The notes: a model not told the origin generated them from the letters alone. Positions 15,490 to 23,808 are shown, numbered from the stretch's first letter. The stretch is DNA of 23,844 bases from JBCCEJ01 sp039030335 (GCA_039030335.1 JBCCEJ010000088.1:1-23844), one strand, 5' to 3'. Numbers and translations are program-made.

Positions 15490-16656
15490 TCAGACGATGC
15501 CGATCTCGCGAAAGGGCTCATTGTTCAACAGACGCGCGTAGCGGAAACAACTCAGATCCAGCGACACAAAGTGGCCGTCCACCAGCAGTTCCGCGAGCGC
15601 ACGACCCGTCGCCGGCGCGTGCATGATGCCGTGCCCGGAAAACCCGTTGGCGAGATGGAAGTTCTTTGGCCCGGTCGGTGTGTTGCCGAGATAGGGCGAC
15701 AGGTCGAACTGGCTCCGCGCGTAGTGACCACGCCAGCTGCGCTCCAGTCGCAGCGTTTCCATCGCCGGTATGCGCTCTGCCAGCGCGGGCCAGACGCGGC
15801 GCTCGAAGTAGTCGGGCGAGACCTCGAAGTTCCAGCCGTCAGGTTCGTCCCACGCTGGCAGACCACCGACGTAGCCGTCCCCTTCCGGGCGGATCGCGAG
15901 ATCGGACTCCGTCTTCAGAAACGGCAGTGGTTCGAGGTGACTTTCGGCCTTGAAGAAGTAACTTTCACGCGACATCGGTTGCACCGGCAGATCGATGCCG
16001 ACATGCGCCGCGAGTTCGGCACACCAGGCTCCGCCAGCATTTACGAACTGCTCGCCGGAGATTGTGCTGCCGTCGTCGAGCACTGCCCGACGCACGTCCC
16101 CGGCTTCACACTCGAAATCGCGGACTTCACCTTTGCGGTAGGTGACGCCCAAAGCCCGTGCCTTGCGCCTGAAGCCCATCAATGCCGCATGCGGATCAAT
16201 CCAGGCATCATTTTCCGATAGTACGGCCAGCGCCACATCATTGGGCGATACAGATGGGAAGCGCATCGCCAACTCCGTTGCCGTCATGACTACCGCATCG
16301 ACCCCATGTGCCCGCTGCGTCTCAAAATTCCGCTCCATCTGGGCCGCACCGTCGCGATCTGAGACAAACAGATATCCCTGACGGCGAAACGAAATGTCTG
16401 CCGGTTCGCCATCCACCGCCATGGTTTCGGCAAAAGCACGGTAGAAAGCCAGTCCATGGGCAGCCATCTGGATGTTCTGCGGACGGCTGAACAGCCGTCG
16501 GATCCCACCGTTGGATCGCGGGGTCGCGGCCAGTTCGTAGGTGGGGTCACGTTCGATTACAACGACCTCGCTCACGCCCCGAACGGCCAGATGATAGGCG
16601 ATGCTGGAGCCGATGATGCCGCCTCCTGCGATCACGACGTCGGCACTTGCTGGCAT
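15490..16656 (-). CDS. FAD-dependent oxidoreductase, DAO family (sarcosine/glycine oxidase-like)
   Basis: A 388-residue flavoenzyme of the D-amino-acid oxidase superfamily, which oxidises secondary or primary amines of small amino acids. The N-terminal Rossmann motif is V-V-I-A-G-G-G-I-I-G-S-S (7-18) followed by the ERD acidic end of strand 2. Further marks are RSNGGIRRLFS, where family members contact FAD, FVNAGGAWCAELA in the middle, and GFSGHGIMHAPATGRALAELL at the C-terminus, the second FAD-binding segment. The start is ATG 16656-16654, six bases after GGAG; a longer frame to 16698 lacks such a site. It diverges from the rhodanese gene across 143 bases. Substrate preference (sarcosine, dimethylglycine, proline or other) is not decidable here. 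Confidence 0.9.
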   Translation of the reverse strand: MPASADVVIAGGGIIGSSIAYHLAVRGVSEVVVIERDPTYELAATPRSNGGIRRLFSRPQNIQMAAHGLAFYRAFAETMAVDGEPADISFRRQGYLFVSDRDGAAQMERNFETQRAHGVDAVVMTATELAMRFPSVSPNDVALAVLSENDAWIDPHAALMGFRRKARALGVTYRKGEVRDFECEAGDVRRAVLDDGSTISGEQFVNAGGAWCAELAAHVGIDLPVQPMSRESYFFKAESHLEPLPFLKTESDLAIRPEGDGYVGGLPAWDEPDGWNFEVSPDYFERRVWPALAERIPAMETLRLERSWRGHYARSQFDLSPYLGNTPTGPKNFHLANGFSGHGIMHAPATGRALAELLVDGHFVSLDLSCFRYARLLNNEPFREIGIV

Positions 16657-16799
16657 GACGAACTCCGGGAATTGCTGCGGGGCTTGGGGATGCCTCATTG
16701 TGTCACGCGCAAGCGGGGTGAGCGGCTGCGCGGCTCCGTGTATCCTCAGCGCGCATCAGAGTGCACCCCGGTGCCGTTGGCCGATCTCCAGGAGGCCCG

Positions 16800-17222
16800 A
16801 TGACTTTGGTCCGACACTGCCTTTGGTTCAGCTTGCTGATGTCGGTGATGTCAGTGATGCCCGCTTCCGCCGAGGTCGTGCGCGTCGATGGCGAAGCGCT
16901 CGAATCCCTGCGTACGTCCGGCGTGCCCGTCATCGACGTACGGCGTCCGGACGAGTGGCGACGTACCGGCGTGATCGAGGGCAGTCACAGGCTGACCTTC
17001 TTCGACGCGAACGGGCGCTATGATCTGGAGCAATGGCTTGCGCAGTTGCGCAAGATTGCCGGGCCTGGCGAACGGTTTGTGCTCATTTGCCGCAGCGGCG
17101 GCCGCTCGGGCGCCGTTAGCCGTCTGCTCGACGAGCAACTCGGTTATACGCAGGTACACGACGCCGCGGGCGGGATCCTGAAATGGCTGGAGGCCGGGCG
17201 CCCGGTCGTTTCTGTGGAATGA
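16800..17222 (+). CDS. Periplasmic rhodanese-like sulfurtransferase
   Basis: A 140-residue single rhodanese domain with a signal peptide (1-24: MTLVRH, hydrophobic core, PASA before EVV), so it is likely periplasmic. The active-site loop is C97-R-S-G-G-R in LICRSGGRSGAVS, with the persulfide cysteine at 97. The CH2A-type segment VIDVRRPDEWRRTGVIEGSH is complete. Such proteins pass sulfane sulfur to thiols or cyanide; the physiological partner is unknown. ATG 16800 follows AGGAGG (16790-16795) by four bases. A TATCCT at 16741-16746 could be a -10 box, but its -35 is poor. The neighbours give no clear functional link. Confidence 0.9.
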   Translation: MTLVRHCLWFSLLMSVMSVMPASAEVVRVDGEALESLRTSGVPVIDVRRPDEWRRTGVIEGSHRLTFFDANGRYDLEQWLAQLRKIAGPGERFVLICRSGGRSGAVSRLLDEQLGYTQVHDAAGGILKWLEAGRPVVSVE

Positions 17223-17511
17223 AGGGATTGCTGGCGGCGTGGACTCCACCGGTGGGAGCGCACGGTTGTTATGGAAAGCTCCTGCATCAGATTGTTCACG
17301 CTGAGGTCCCGGTGTCGGGTGAACGCCTTCAATCGGGTATGCGTGTCATCGGGAAGACGAAAGGTTGTAGTGGACGTCGTTCAAGACTCTCCAAACAGCG
17401 GCCCGGCGCGTACGCGCAGCGTCAAAACGTGGGTTTGCGCGCGTGCGAACTCTCGGTTGTTATGAGTCCCGATAATTCCGGGGCCTCTGGTAACGGTCAG
17501 TTCAGGAACGC

Positions 17512-18132
17512 TCAGGCCCCCGGCGCCAATTCCGACCCCCGGCGTTTCCTCCGTCGATGCGCGAGCACCGCCGTGGTGCCAAGCGCGAGCATCGCGAGCG
17601 TGGTGGGCTCGGAAACTACAGCTGTGCCGAGCTGCAGCACAATCGAGTCGTTCGGCAAGGTTACGTTAATGGTACCGGCTGCAATGCCAAGCGACGCGAG
17701 CGTCTGATTCGAAAAAATCATCGTGGCGTTGAGCGCACCACCCGACGTGAAGCCGGTAGGCACGAACAACTGCGGAGTTGGCTGGGCGCCAAGCATGATG
17801 CCAAAGTTTGGATCCGGGCTGCTGGTCGCAGATATAAACGGTCCGGTCCCGAAGTTGGTAACACCGCCAGAGATATTGCTTACAGGGAACGAATAGATGT
17901 CAACGCTAGAGGTGACGCCGAAGCGAATATTGCCCGCGCTCGCCATGACATTGCCCATGGTGGCGCCGGCGCCGGCAAACGCCAGGGTCATACCCGTGAC
18001 GTCGAGGTCCCCTGACAACGTGGCCTGAACATCAGATCCAGTCTCCTCAACGACGATAAAGAGCGCAGCATGCGCCTGCACGGACATCAACGCGGCCGCT
18101 ATGATCGCGCCTGCGCACGTCAACAACTTCAC
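17512..18132 (-). CDS. PEP-CTERM sorting-domain surface protein
   Basis: A 206-residue secreted protein. Residues 1-22 are a signal peptide (MKLLTCAGAIIAAALMSVQAHA). The mature part is small, threonine/serine/glycine rich and beta-like, with no recognised domain. The C-terminus has the exosortase signal layout: S-E-P-T-T at 174-178, a hydrophobic helix (LAMLALGTTAVLA), then HRRRKRR. The motif reads SEP rather than the usual PEP, and eight extra residues follow the basic cluster. Exosortases process such proteins at the membrane for surface display or biofilm matrix. The start is GTG 18132 behind GGAGG, seven bases away. The upstream region has a sigma-54-type promoter. No exosortase is in the window. 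Confidence 0.85.
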   Translation of the reverse strand: MKLLTCAGAIIAAALMSVQAHAALFIVVEETGSDVQATLSGDLDVTGMTLAFAGAGATMGNVMASAGNIRFGVTSSVDIYSFPVSNISGGVTNFGTGPFISATSSPDPNFGIMLGAQPTPQLFVPTGFTSGGALNATMIFSNQTLASLGIAAGTINVTLPNDSIVLQLGTAVVSEPTTLAMLALGTTAVLAHRRRKRRGSELAPGA

Positions 18133-18290
18133 AATTTCGCCTCCGGTTCGGTTCTTGTATCGGTACTCGCCAGACCGCGATTCGCCAGGTCATCGAGCGT
18201 GCAGGTGGTGGGCTGAGTCTGAGCGCATCGAAAGCGTCGCGCAACGCCTGCGAAGGGCGCTCAAGGTCCACCGTCAGATTGGATCGAACC

Positions 18291-18308
18291 AAGCAAGATC
18301 CGCACCGG
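18291..18308 (-). promoter_or_regulatory. Candidate sigma-54 (RpoN) promoter for the PEP-CTERM gene
   Basis: Read on the minus strand, 18308-18291 is CCGGTGCGGATCTTGCTT. The essential GG (18306-18305) and GC (18294-18293) are ten bases apart, as required at -24/-12, and the downstream half TTGCT is exact. The upstream half CGGTGC departs from TGGCAC at three of its six positions. Transcription would start near 18281, leaving a leader of about 150 bases before the GTG. Known biology supports it: many proteobacterial PEP-CTERM genes are driven by RpoN with the PrsK/PrsR system. Confidence 0.6.
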
Positions 18309-18383
18309 GAATTCCTTTTTCTCTCCGTTTCATGCAGTTACAAGAAGAAAGGGGGTTTACTTCCCGTGCGACTAATCCCCGAC

Positions 18384-18400
18384 TGTAAAGATTGCCGACA
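18384..18400. promoter_or_regulatory. Candidate enhancer site for an NtrC-type activator (PrsR-like)
   Basis: TGTAAAGATTGCCGACA is an imperfect dyad with TGT and ACA ends, about 80-95 bases upstream of the -24 element. That is the usual distance for a sigma-54 activator site. It resembles TGTAAA...CCGACA elements that I recall upstream of PEP-CTERM genes, so the match rests on memory. Confidence 0.4.
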
Positions 18401-18404
18401 AATC

Positions 18405-18684
18405 TCAATGCAGTAGCCGCGCGAACGGAGCGTCGAGCAGGTCGCTGTACCTGCCCGCCATGCGCATCGCGTCGGATGGCCGGGACCGGTGCCATACGGG
18501 TCGAAGAGAGCCTGCCGACAGTCCCACACGGCAATCCTGCCTCGACGTGGACAACGCCATCCTCGGCGAGAACGCCGTTGACGGTGTAACGGAGCAGGTC
18601 GGTTTCGAGGCGCCGGTCGAACGCTCTCCTCGCATCGGGAATGGCGATCGGTTCGACCGGGCCGTTGCCCCGGGGCAACTCCAT
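18405..18684 (-). pseudogene. Possible frameshifted relic of an unrecognised gene
   Basis: Coding-like sequence on the minus strand appears to run through three reading frames in turn. From ATG 18684 it reads MELPRGNG..., with a good stretch FDRRLETDLLRYTVNGVL and on to EDGVVHVEAG. Next comes a short piece WDCRQALFDPYGTG in a second frame. The end, SDAMRMAGRYSDLLDAPFARLLH, is in a third frame and stops at 18405. Each piece has the high third-position GC of its neighbours, and each frame looks non-coding outside its piece. Two same-direction frameshifts, by decay or sequencing error, would explain this. An eight-C run lies just upstream at 18713-18720. The family is not recognised. The region between 18685 and 18800 shows nothing else I can support. 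Confidence 0.3.
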
Positions 18685-18800
18685 CTTTCGCTGATGCAAA
18701 GCCGGGTTCGTGCCCCCCCCGGCAACTGCCGGGATACTCTGCTTCTGTCGCTGTCTCAACCCGAAGGGCTGTCACCGAGACAGGCCCCGCCACAAGATAC

Positions 18801-18824
18801 GAAAAACCCGCACGAGGCGGGTTT
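18801..18824 (-). terminator. Rho-independent terminator of tRNA-Ser
   Basis: On the minus strand AAACCCGC (18824-18817) pairs with GCGGGTTT (18811-18804) around a five-base loop, and a five-base T run spans 18806-18802. It begins ten bases after the CCA end of the tRNA, so it ends the tRNA transcript. It would also separate that transcript from anything downstream on this strand. Confidence 0.85.
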
Positions 18825-18831
18825 ATCTCTG

Positions 18832-18921
<90 letters not shown>

Positions 18922-19023
18922 GAAGGGCGCGTAGCATAAACGAAGTTGGCGAAGTGGCGAAGTGCTGTAGGTACTCTGGGGAGTCAGCTCACGGGTTTGG
19001 TGCTGCCCGTAGTGCCGGTTCCA

Positions 19024-20655
19024 ATGTGCACTCTTGTCGAGTTTCTGATAGCGGGAATTGCCAATTTCCCCAAGATTGATAAGACTCCAGCTGGTGCCTG
19101 TCAACCGACCGAGACGACGATCGAAACGCCGAATCCAAGCCTTCTCACGCAGCTCTTGAAGCTTGCGACGGACGAGGTCTACGTTTTTCACGCCGACGAT
19201 TTGCGTTGCGTCGATGCCAGCAGGTCGGCCGTGCGCCAGTCGGGGATACCCTACGCCGAACTCGTCGGTGCCTGCATTCTCGACCGGGTGGTGGATGACG
19301 AGCGTGAAGCGCTCGCCGCGCTCATCGGGGAGCTCGAAAATGGCCAGGAAACGACGCTGCGCACGCGTCTCGCACCTGCGTGGACGTGTCTGAGGGCTGA
19401 TGGCAACAGCTACCGGGCGCACGTCGCCTTGTCGATCGGGGCTGACGAAGCCGGATTGAGTCTCCTCACCATTCGGCAGTCCGACACGGCAGACCTTGCC
19501 CGGGATCGGATCGAGCGCATGGACCTTGCGTGCGCGATGGCTGCGCGCATGGCGCATGACTTCAATAACGTGCTCGGCGTGGTCGTGGGCAATCTCGACC
19601 TCGTAAAGCGTCAGGTCAGTGAGCCGAAGATGGAATCGCGAGTAGATGCCGCCCTCGAAGCGACTCTCAGAGGGATCGACCTGGCCGGACGGCTCGGCGA
19701 AATGACCCGACAAGTGCCGTACGCGCCGCAGCCGACCGTGCTAAACCATCTGCTCGAGCGCGGCGGCACGTGGCGCGAACGGTTACCCGGCCAGGTCTCC
19801 TTGCGACTGGATCTCGCCGCTGAGCTGTGGTCGACCGAGGTCGACCGTGATGAATTCGAATCCGCAGTCCGACATCTCATCGAAAACGCGGTAGAAGCGT
19901 GTGGCAGCGGGGGAAGTATCGAGGTGCAGACCCTGAACGCCGGGTCGTTGGGCCGGGCAGTTGGCAACGGTTCGGCGGCACCGGCAAGGGCCACGCAGTA
20001 CGTGATGCTGCGCGTCTCCGACACCGGTGCCGGTATGGACGCTGATACCCGCGAACAAGCGTTCGACCCTTACTTTTCGACCCATCACGAACGCGGCCGA
20101 GGTCTGGGTCTGACCGCGGTATACCGCTTCGCCGAACGCCATGGCGGCCTGGTGCGCCTCTACTCCGAGCCTGGCAACGGTACCGACGTGCTCATCTACC
20201 TTCCGTCGGCATCCAGCGCGCACGACAACGCAGCACACGGGGGCGCGGCCGACTCGCATCTCGAAGGCAGTGAGACGCTCCTGCTGGTCGACGACGAAAG
20301 CGCCCTCCTGACGATGACTCGCGAACTACTCTCCGGCTATGGCTATACGGTCCTGACCGCCAACAACGCTCGCTCGGCGCGCATGCTGCTCGCTGAGCAG
20401 AGCGTGGAACTGGTGTTCAGCGATGTCGTCATGCCAGGGGACATGGATGGCTTCGCTCTTGCCGCTTATATTGAGGCACACTATCCTGACTGCCCGGTCC
20501 TGCTGACCTCGGGTTTCGCGTCCCGTCGGCAAGCGACCGAGCACACCGACCTGCCCGCGCCAGACCTTGCGCGCAGCATCGTTGCGAAACCTTATCACCT
20601 GGACAATCTGCTGAGACTGATCCGAACTACGTTGGACGATCCACCGGTTCCATGA
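19024..20655 (+). CDS. Hybrid sensor histidine kinase with C-terminal receiver domain
   Basis: A cytoplasmic hybrid kinase of about 543 residues with no membrane helices. Order: a PAS-like sensor (about 42-150, DEVYVFHADDLRCVDAS...), a HisKA-type dimerisation helix with H178 in MAHDFNNVLG, a HATPase with N-box HLIENAVEACG (284-294), G1 DTGAGM (333-338) and G2 GRGLGL (358-363), then a receiver domain (about 418-535) with D423/D424, phospho-acceptor D467 in FSDVVMPG, T495 and K522. All residues for autophosphorylation and internal transfer are present. The HDFNN form is typical of NtrB-like soluble kinases. The start is uncertain: the frame is open to 18946, but the first part looks non-coding and ATG 19024 has no clear ribosome site. 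It overlaps the EAL gene by four bases, so the two are co-translated partners. Confidence 0.88.
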   Translation: MCTLVEFLIAGIANFPKIDKTPAGACQPTETTIETPNPSLLTQLLKLATDEVYVFHADDLRCVDASRSAVRQSGIPYAELVGACILDRVVDDEREALAALIGELENGQETTLRTRLAPAWTCLRADGNSYRAHVALSIGADEAGLSLLTIRQSDTADLARDRIERMDLACAMAARMAHDFNNVLGVVVGNLDLVKRQVSEPKMESRVDAALEATLRGIDLAGRLGEMTRQVPYAPQPTVLNHLLERGGTWRERLPGQVSLRLDLAAELWSTEVDRDEFESAVRHLIENAVEACGSGGSIEVQTLNAGSLGRAVGNGSAAPARATQYVMLRVSDTGAGMDADTREQAFDPYFSTHHERGRGLGLTAVYRFAERHGGLVRLYSEPGNGTDVLIYLPSASSAHDNAAHGGAADSHLEGSETLLLVDDESALLTMTRELLSGYGYTVLTANNARSARMLLAEQSVELVFSDVVMPGDMDGFALAAYIEAHYPDCPVLLTSGFASRRQATEHTDLPAPDLARSIVAKPYHLDNLLRLIRTTLDDPPVP

Positions 20656-21830
20656 CAAGTCGAAAGGCCATGGTCATCGACGATGAACCGCTGATGGCCG
20701 AATTCATCGCAGATGTGCTCGATGAGGTTGGCTTCAGCTGTGAGGTTGCGTGCGACGCACGTCAAGCCCTCCAAACGCTGTTCAAGCTCCGACCTGAACT
20801 GCTGGTCCTGGACCTGGTGATGCCGGGCATGGATGGCATCGAGGTTATTCGGCATATCGCAGATGCGGGCCTGCGCGACGTGCAGCTGGTGCTTGTCAGT
20901 GGTCACGACGTCGCGGTCTTGCGCAGCGCCGAGCAGGTGGCGCGCGAGCGCTCGCTGCGCGTGGTAGGTGTACTGCAAAAGCCGCTACGCCTGAGCCAGC
21001 TGGTCGAGAAGTTCGAAAACGTCGAACTCGCCAGTGCGCAGCCGGCTGACCAGATCAGCGACGAGCAGCTCGCTGCCCAGCTTCCGGAAGTAATCGCCCG
21101 CCAGCAGATCGAAGTCCACTACCAACCGCAGGTGGCGCTTGATTCGGGCGAAGTGGTCGGAGTCGAGGCGCTGGCGCGCTGGCAGCATCCCACCTACGGA
21201 TTCGTGCCGCCGGCGCGATTCATCCCGTTCGCCGAGCAGCACGGCCTCGTCAAGGCGCTGACCGACACGGTGTTGAGACGCACCTTTGATGATCTGAACC
21301 AGTGGCGGCGTGAGGGGTATCGCTTTTCAGCATCGGTTAATATTTCCGGTGCGTACGTGGATGACCTCGGCTTGCCCGAGCGACTCGAGAAGCAGCTCTG
21401 GGAAGTTGGTCTCCAGCCATCCGATGTTCGCATGGAACTGACCGAGACCGCGGTCATGGAAGACCTGGCGAATTCGATGGACATCCTGACGCGGCTGCGA
21501 CTGCGCGGATTTGCATTGTCGATCGATGACTTTGGCACCGGCTATTCGACATTCATTCAGCTGCATCGCATCCCATTTACCGAGATCAAGATAGACCGGT
21601 CATTCGTGCATCTTATCAACGAAGAGAACGATGCCCGCGCGATCGTGGAGTCGACGATCATGCTGGCCGACCGTCTCGGCATGGTCTCGGTGGCGGAGGG
21701 TATCGAGCACTCCACACAGTTCAGCGCGATGCGCACGCTCGGCTGTGAACGTGCTCAGGGCTACCACATCGCCCGGCCGATGGCCGCTCGCGATATCAGT
21801 CCCTGGATTCAACAGTGGTCATCAGCCTGA
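20652..21830 (+). CDS. Response regulator with EAL domain (c-di-GMP phosphodiesterase)
   Basis: A 392-residue protein: receiver domain at 5-125 (D10/D11, phospho-acceptor D54 in VLDLVMPGMDG, S83, K110), a short linker, and an EAL domain from about 140 to 385. The catalytic set is complete: E172-A-L, N230 in VNIS, E262 in ELTE, D292 and D293 in IDDFGTG, K313 in KIDR, E349 in AEGIE and Q369 in AQGY. It should therefore hydrolyse c-di-GMP to pGpG rather than be a degenerate sensor. The start ATG 20652 overlaps the kinase stop (ATGA). The likely chain is kinase H178, then its receiver or this D54, then changed phosphodiesterase activity. Lower c-di-GMP usually favours motility over matrix production; that outcome is inferred. 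Confidence 0.93.
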   Translation: MTSRKAMVIDDEPLMAEFIADVLDEVGFSCEVACDARQALQTLFKLRPELLVLDLVMPGMDGIEVIRHIADAGLRDVQLVLVSGHDVAVLRSAEQVARERSLRVVGVLQKPLRLSQLVEKFENVELASAQPADQISDEQLAAQLPEVIARQQIEVHYQPQVALDSGEVVGVEALARWQHPTYGFVPPARFIPFAEQHGLVKALTDTVLRRTFDDLNQWRREGYRFSASVNISGAYVDDLGLPERLEKQLWEVGLQPSDVRMELTETAVMEDLANSMDILTRLRLRGFALSIDDFGTGYSTFIQLHRIPFTEIKIDRSFVHLINEENDARAIVESTIMLADRLGMVSVAEGIEHSTQFSAMRTLGCERAQGYHIARPMAARDISPWIQQWSSA

Positions 21831-21879
21831 GTGGGGCGGACGCGCCGCGTAGTGGCGGGCTGGTTGAGGTTCGGGCGCT

Positions 21880-22797
21880 CTAGCGCAGCCGCGCACAGGC
21901 CGAAAACAGCTCCTCGATCGCTTTGAGCTGGTTGCCGGCCGCTGATGAGGGTACCAGGATGGGTGTGCGAACACCGGCGTCGTACCAGGCCTCCAGGCCC
22001 TCGAGAACCTCGCTTTCGGTACCGAACAACGTGTTGTCGGCGAGCCATCGATCTGAAAGGGCCGCGCCCAGTGCATCGTTGTCGTTGCGCGCGATCGCCG
22101 CCTCAGCCGCATCCATCTCCTCGACGTACCCGGCCTCGCGCCAGTAATTCCGGTAGTTCTCCAGGCGCGCATACGACAGCAGCGTGCGCCTGTTGACCGC
22201 GGCCGCGGCCGCGCGATCATTGCTGATGCAGGTAGGGATCATGTTGCCGATGAAGAAATCAGGATCCGATCGCTTCGCGTCCGGCAGTTCCCCAAGCGAT
22301 TGGTGCATGTGCGAACGCGAGCCGTTCGCGAACACCAGGCCGTCACCGATTTCGCCTGCCAGGCGAATCATCCGGCGCCGCAACGTCGCCAACACGATCG
22401 GCGGTGTCTCACCGATTCGCTCCGCGCCGCGCACCGTTTCGACGAAAGCCCGCATGTCGGCCAGCGGCTTCCCTGGCGTCACCCCGTGCCGCGCGTGCGC
22501 CGGCGCGTGGGAGATCCCCACGCCGAACCGGAACCGGCCGCCACTCAGTTCGTGCACAAACGCTGCGGTCTGGGCGAGATCGAGCGGCGCGCGGAAATAG
22601 ATCGGCATGATGCTCGTGCCAAACGCGATGTGTTGAGTCGCGGTCGCGAGCACCGTGGCGAGCGCCATGTTGTCACCCAGCGAGGGCAGATAGACGCCGG
22701 CGAAGCCATGCCGCTCCGACCGCTGCGCGGCTTCGACGATCGTATGGCGCCGGCCGGGCACGGCAGCAAGTGAGATGGCGGGCATTGGCACGGACAT
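21880..22797 (-). CDS. LLM-class (luciferase-like) flavin-dependent oxidoreductase
   Basis: A 305-residue TIM-barrel oxidoreductase of the bacterial luciferase-like superfamily, which uses FMN or coenzyme F420. Typical segments are RHGFAGVYLPS near the start, TQHIAFGTSIMPIYFRAPLDLAQTAAFVHELSGGRFRFGVGISH (about 54-98), the alpha/beta stretch ERIGETPPIVLATLRRRMIRLAGEIGDGLVFANGS, and NTLFGTESEVLEGLEAWYDAGV near the end. Which cofactor and substrate it uses cannot be read here. The start is ATG 22797-22795 after GAGGAAAG; a longer frame to 22884 looks non-coding. It is convergent with the EAL gene. Confidence 0.88.
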   Translation of the reverse strand: MSVPMPAISLAAVPGRRHTIVEAAQRSERHGFAGVYLPSLGDNMALATVLATATQHIAFGTSIMPIYFRAPLDLAQTAAFVHELSGGRFRFGVGISHAPAHARHGVTPGKPLADMRAFVETVRGAERIGETPPIVLATLRRRMIRLAGEIGDGLVFANGSRSHMHQSLGELPDAKRSDPDFFIGNMIPTCISNDRAAAAAVNRRTLLSYARLENYRNYWREAGYVEEMDAAEAAIARNDNDALGAALSDRWLADNTLFGTESEVLEGLEAWYDAGVRTPILVPSSAAGNQLKAIEELFSACARLR

Positions 22798-23023
22798 GAA
22801 GACTTTCCTCGAGACGAGTGACTCGGGCCATTTTGCCTGCCGCGCGTCGAACTGCCTACTTGGGTCCAGGACCGCAAAGAGCATTCTGCGGGTGTCGGCC
22901 CGCTTTACACCTCAGTTGTCGCGCGACCTTAGATGATCTCCGCAAGTCGCTGGAATCAAGAGGCTTCGGGTGTGATGGCGTGTTTCTTGCTTGACTCTTG
23001 GTGGGCATCCCGAGGCCGATAGC

Positions 23024-23206
23024 ATGGACCCTGTGCTCGAATTCACCGTCACGTTGAGCGTTGGCACCACGCTGACGCTGAGTCTGTTGCACTGGCTTGC
23101 GCCCCGTGAATCCGAGGCCGCCCCCGCCCTCTCCAAGCCAGCCCTCGAACGACGCATTGAGGCGGCGCCGGTCGTAACCTTGATGACCGGTGGACGGCTT
23201 GGATAA
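23024..23206 (+). CDS. Possible small membrane-associated protein, unrecognised
   Basis: A 60-residue reading frame with coding-like third-position GC. It has a hydrophobic N-terminal segment (MDPVLEFTVTLSVGTTLTLSLLHWL, residues 1-25, moderate) followed by an alanine/proline/charged tail. A GAGG lies about nine bases before ATG 23024. It is divergent from the luciferase-like gene and convergent with the Nudix gene, stopping 11 bases before its end. I do not recognise it. Chance occurrence in GC-rich DNA is quite possible. Confidence 0.3.
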   Translation: MDPVLEFTVTLSVGTTLTLSLLHWLAPRESEAAPALSKPALERRIEAAPVVTLMTGGRLG

Positions 23207-23217
23207 GGCGTCTCAGA

Positions 23218-23808
23218 CTACTGCTCGGGCGCCGGATGCCGATACGGTCGCGGCCACAGGTCGAACACGCGAGACAGCACCGAAAGAGCGAGCGCGTGGC
23301 GGAGTTCGCCTCGCTGGACGGCCCCCCTTACCTCGCCTTCCGACATCTTCACTATCTCGATGGCTTCCCCGTCACCCAGTTCCGGATCTGCCGTGATTTC
23401 GACGTCCTCGGCCAGCCAGTGATGGCAGAGGTGATTGTGGATCGCTGGGTTTGGCTCGACCGCGCCGAGGTAGGTCCAGCGGCCGCCCCCGTAGCCGGTC
23501 TCCTCGAGCAGTTCGCGCTTCGCTGAGGTCAGCGAGTCCTCCCCCGGGTCGACCATGCCGCCCGGTGTCTCAAGGGTGCTGTAACCGACGCCGAAGCGAT
23601 ACTGACGCACCATGATGCAATGTCCGTCGCGGTCGAGCGCAACCATGTTGACCCAATCGACCGATTCGAGAATCAGGCGCCTCAACACCTTGTCGTTACG
23701 TGGATTCCGCATGCTGTCATAGCGGGTGCGGAACAGAATCAGGTCGTTGCCCTCCTCGGCTACGTATGAGGAGTCGACACGCTCCCAATCAGTCGTCGGG
23801 TCGGGCAT
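23218..23808 (-). CDS. Nudix hydrolase, ADP-ribose pyrophosphatase-like
   Basis: A 196-residue protein with a full Nudix box, G84x5E90x7REUxEExGU (from GMVDPGE to RELLEETGY, residues 84-106), which binds Mg and cleaves X-linked nucleoside diphosphates. The strand VNMVALDRDGHCIMVRQYRFG and the LETPGGMVDPGE entry match the ADP-ribose/GDP-mannose pyrophosphatase branch (NudF/NudK-like). Substrate choice inside that branch is inferred. ATG 23808 has AGGAG nine bases upstream. About 36 bases of upstream sequence remain before the window ends, so its promoter is only partly visible. Confidence 0.9.
   Translation of the reverse strand: MPDPTTDWERVDSSYVAEEGNDLILFRTRYDSMRNPRNDKVLRRLILESVDWVNMVALDRDGHCIMVRQYRFGVGYSTLETPGGMVDPGEDSLTSAKRELLEETGYGGGRWTYLGAVEPNPAIHNHLCHHWLAEDVEITADPELGDGEAIEIVKMSEGEVRGAVQRGELRHALALSVLSRVFDLWPRPYRHPAPEQ

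Noticed and set aside
17263..17464. Direct repeat CGGTTGTTATG at 17263-17273 and 17454-17464
   Set aside because: Two copies of 11 bases in a 289-base gap with no other shared context; too little to call an element.
22862..22872. GGTCCAGGACC palindrome upstream of the luciferase-like gene
   Set aside because: Short and GC-rich with no supporting promoter; expected by chance in a window of this size.
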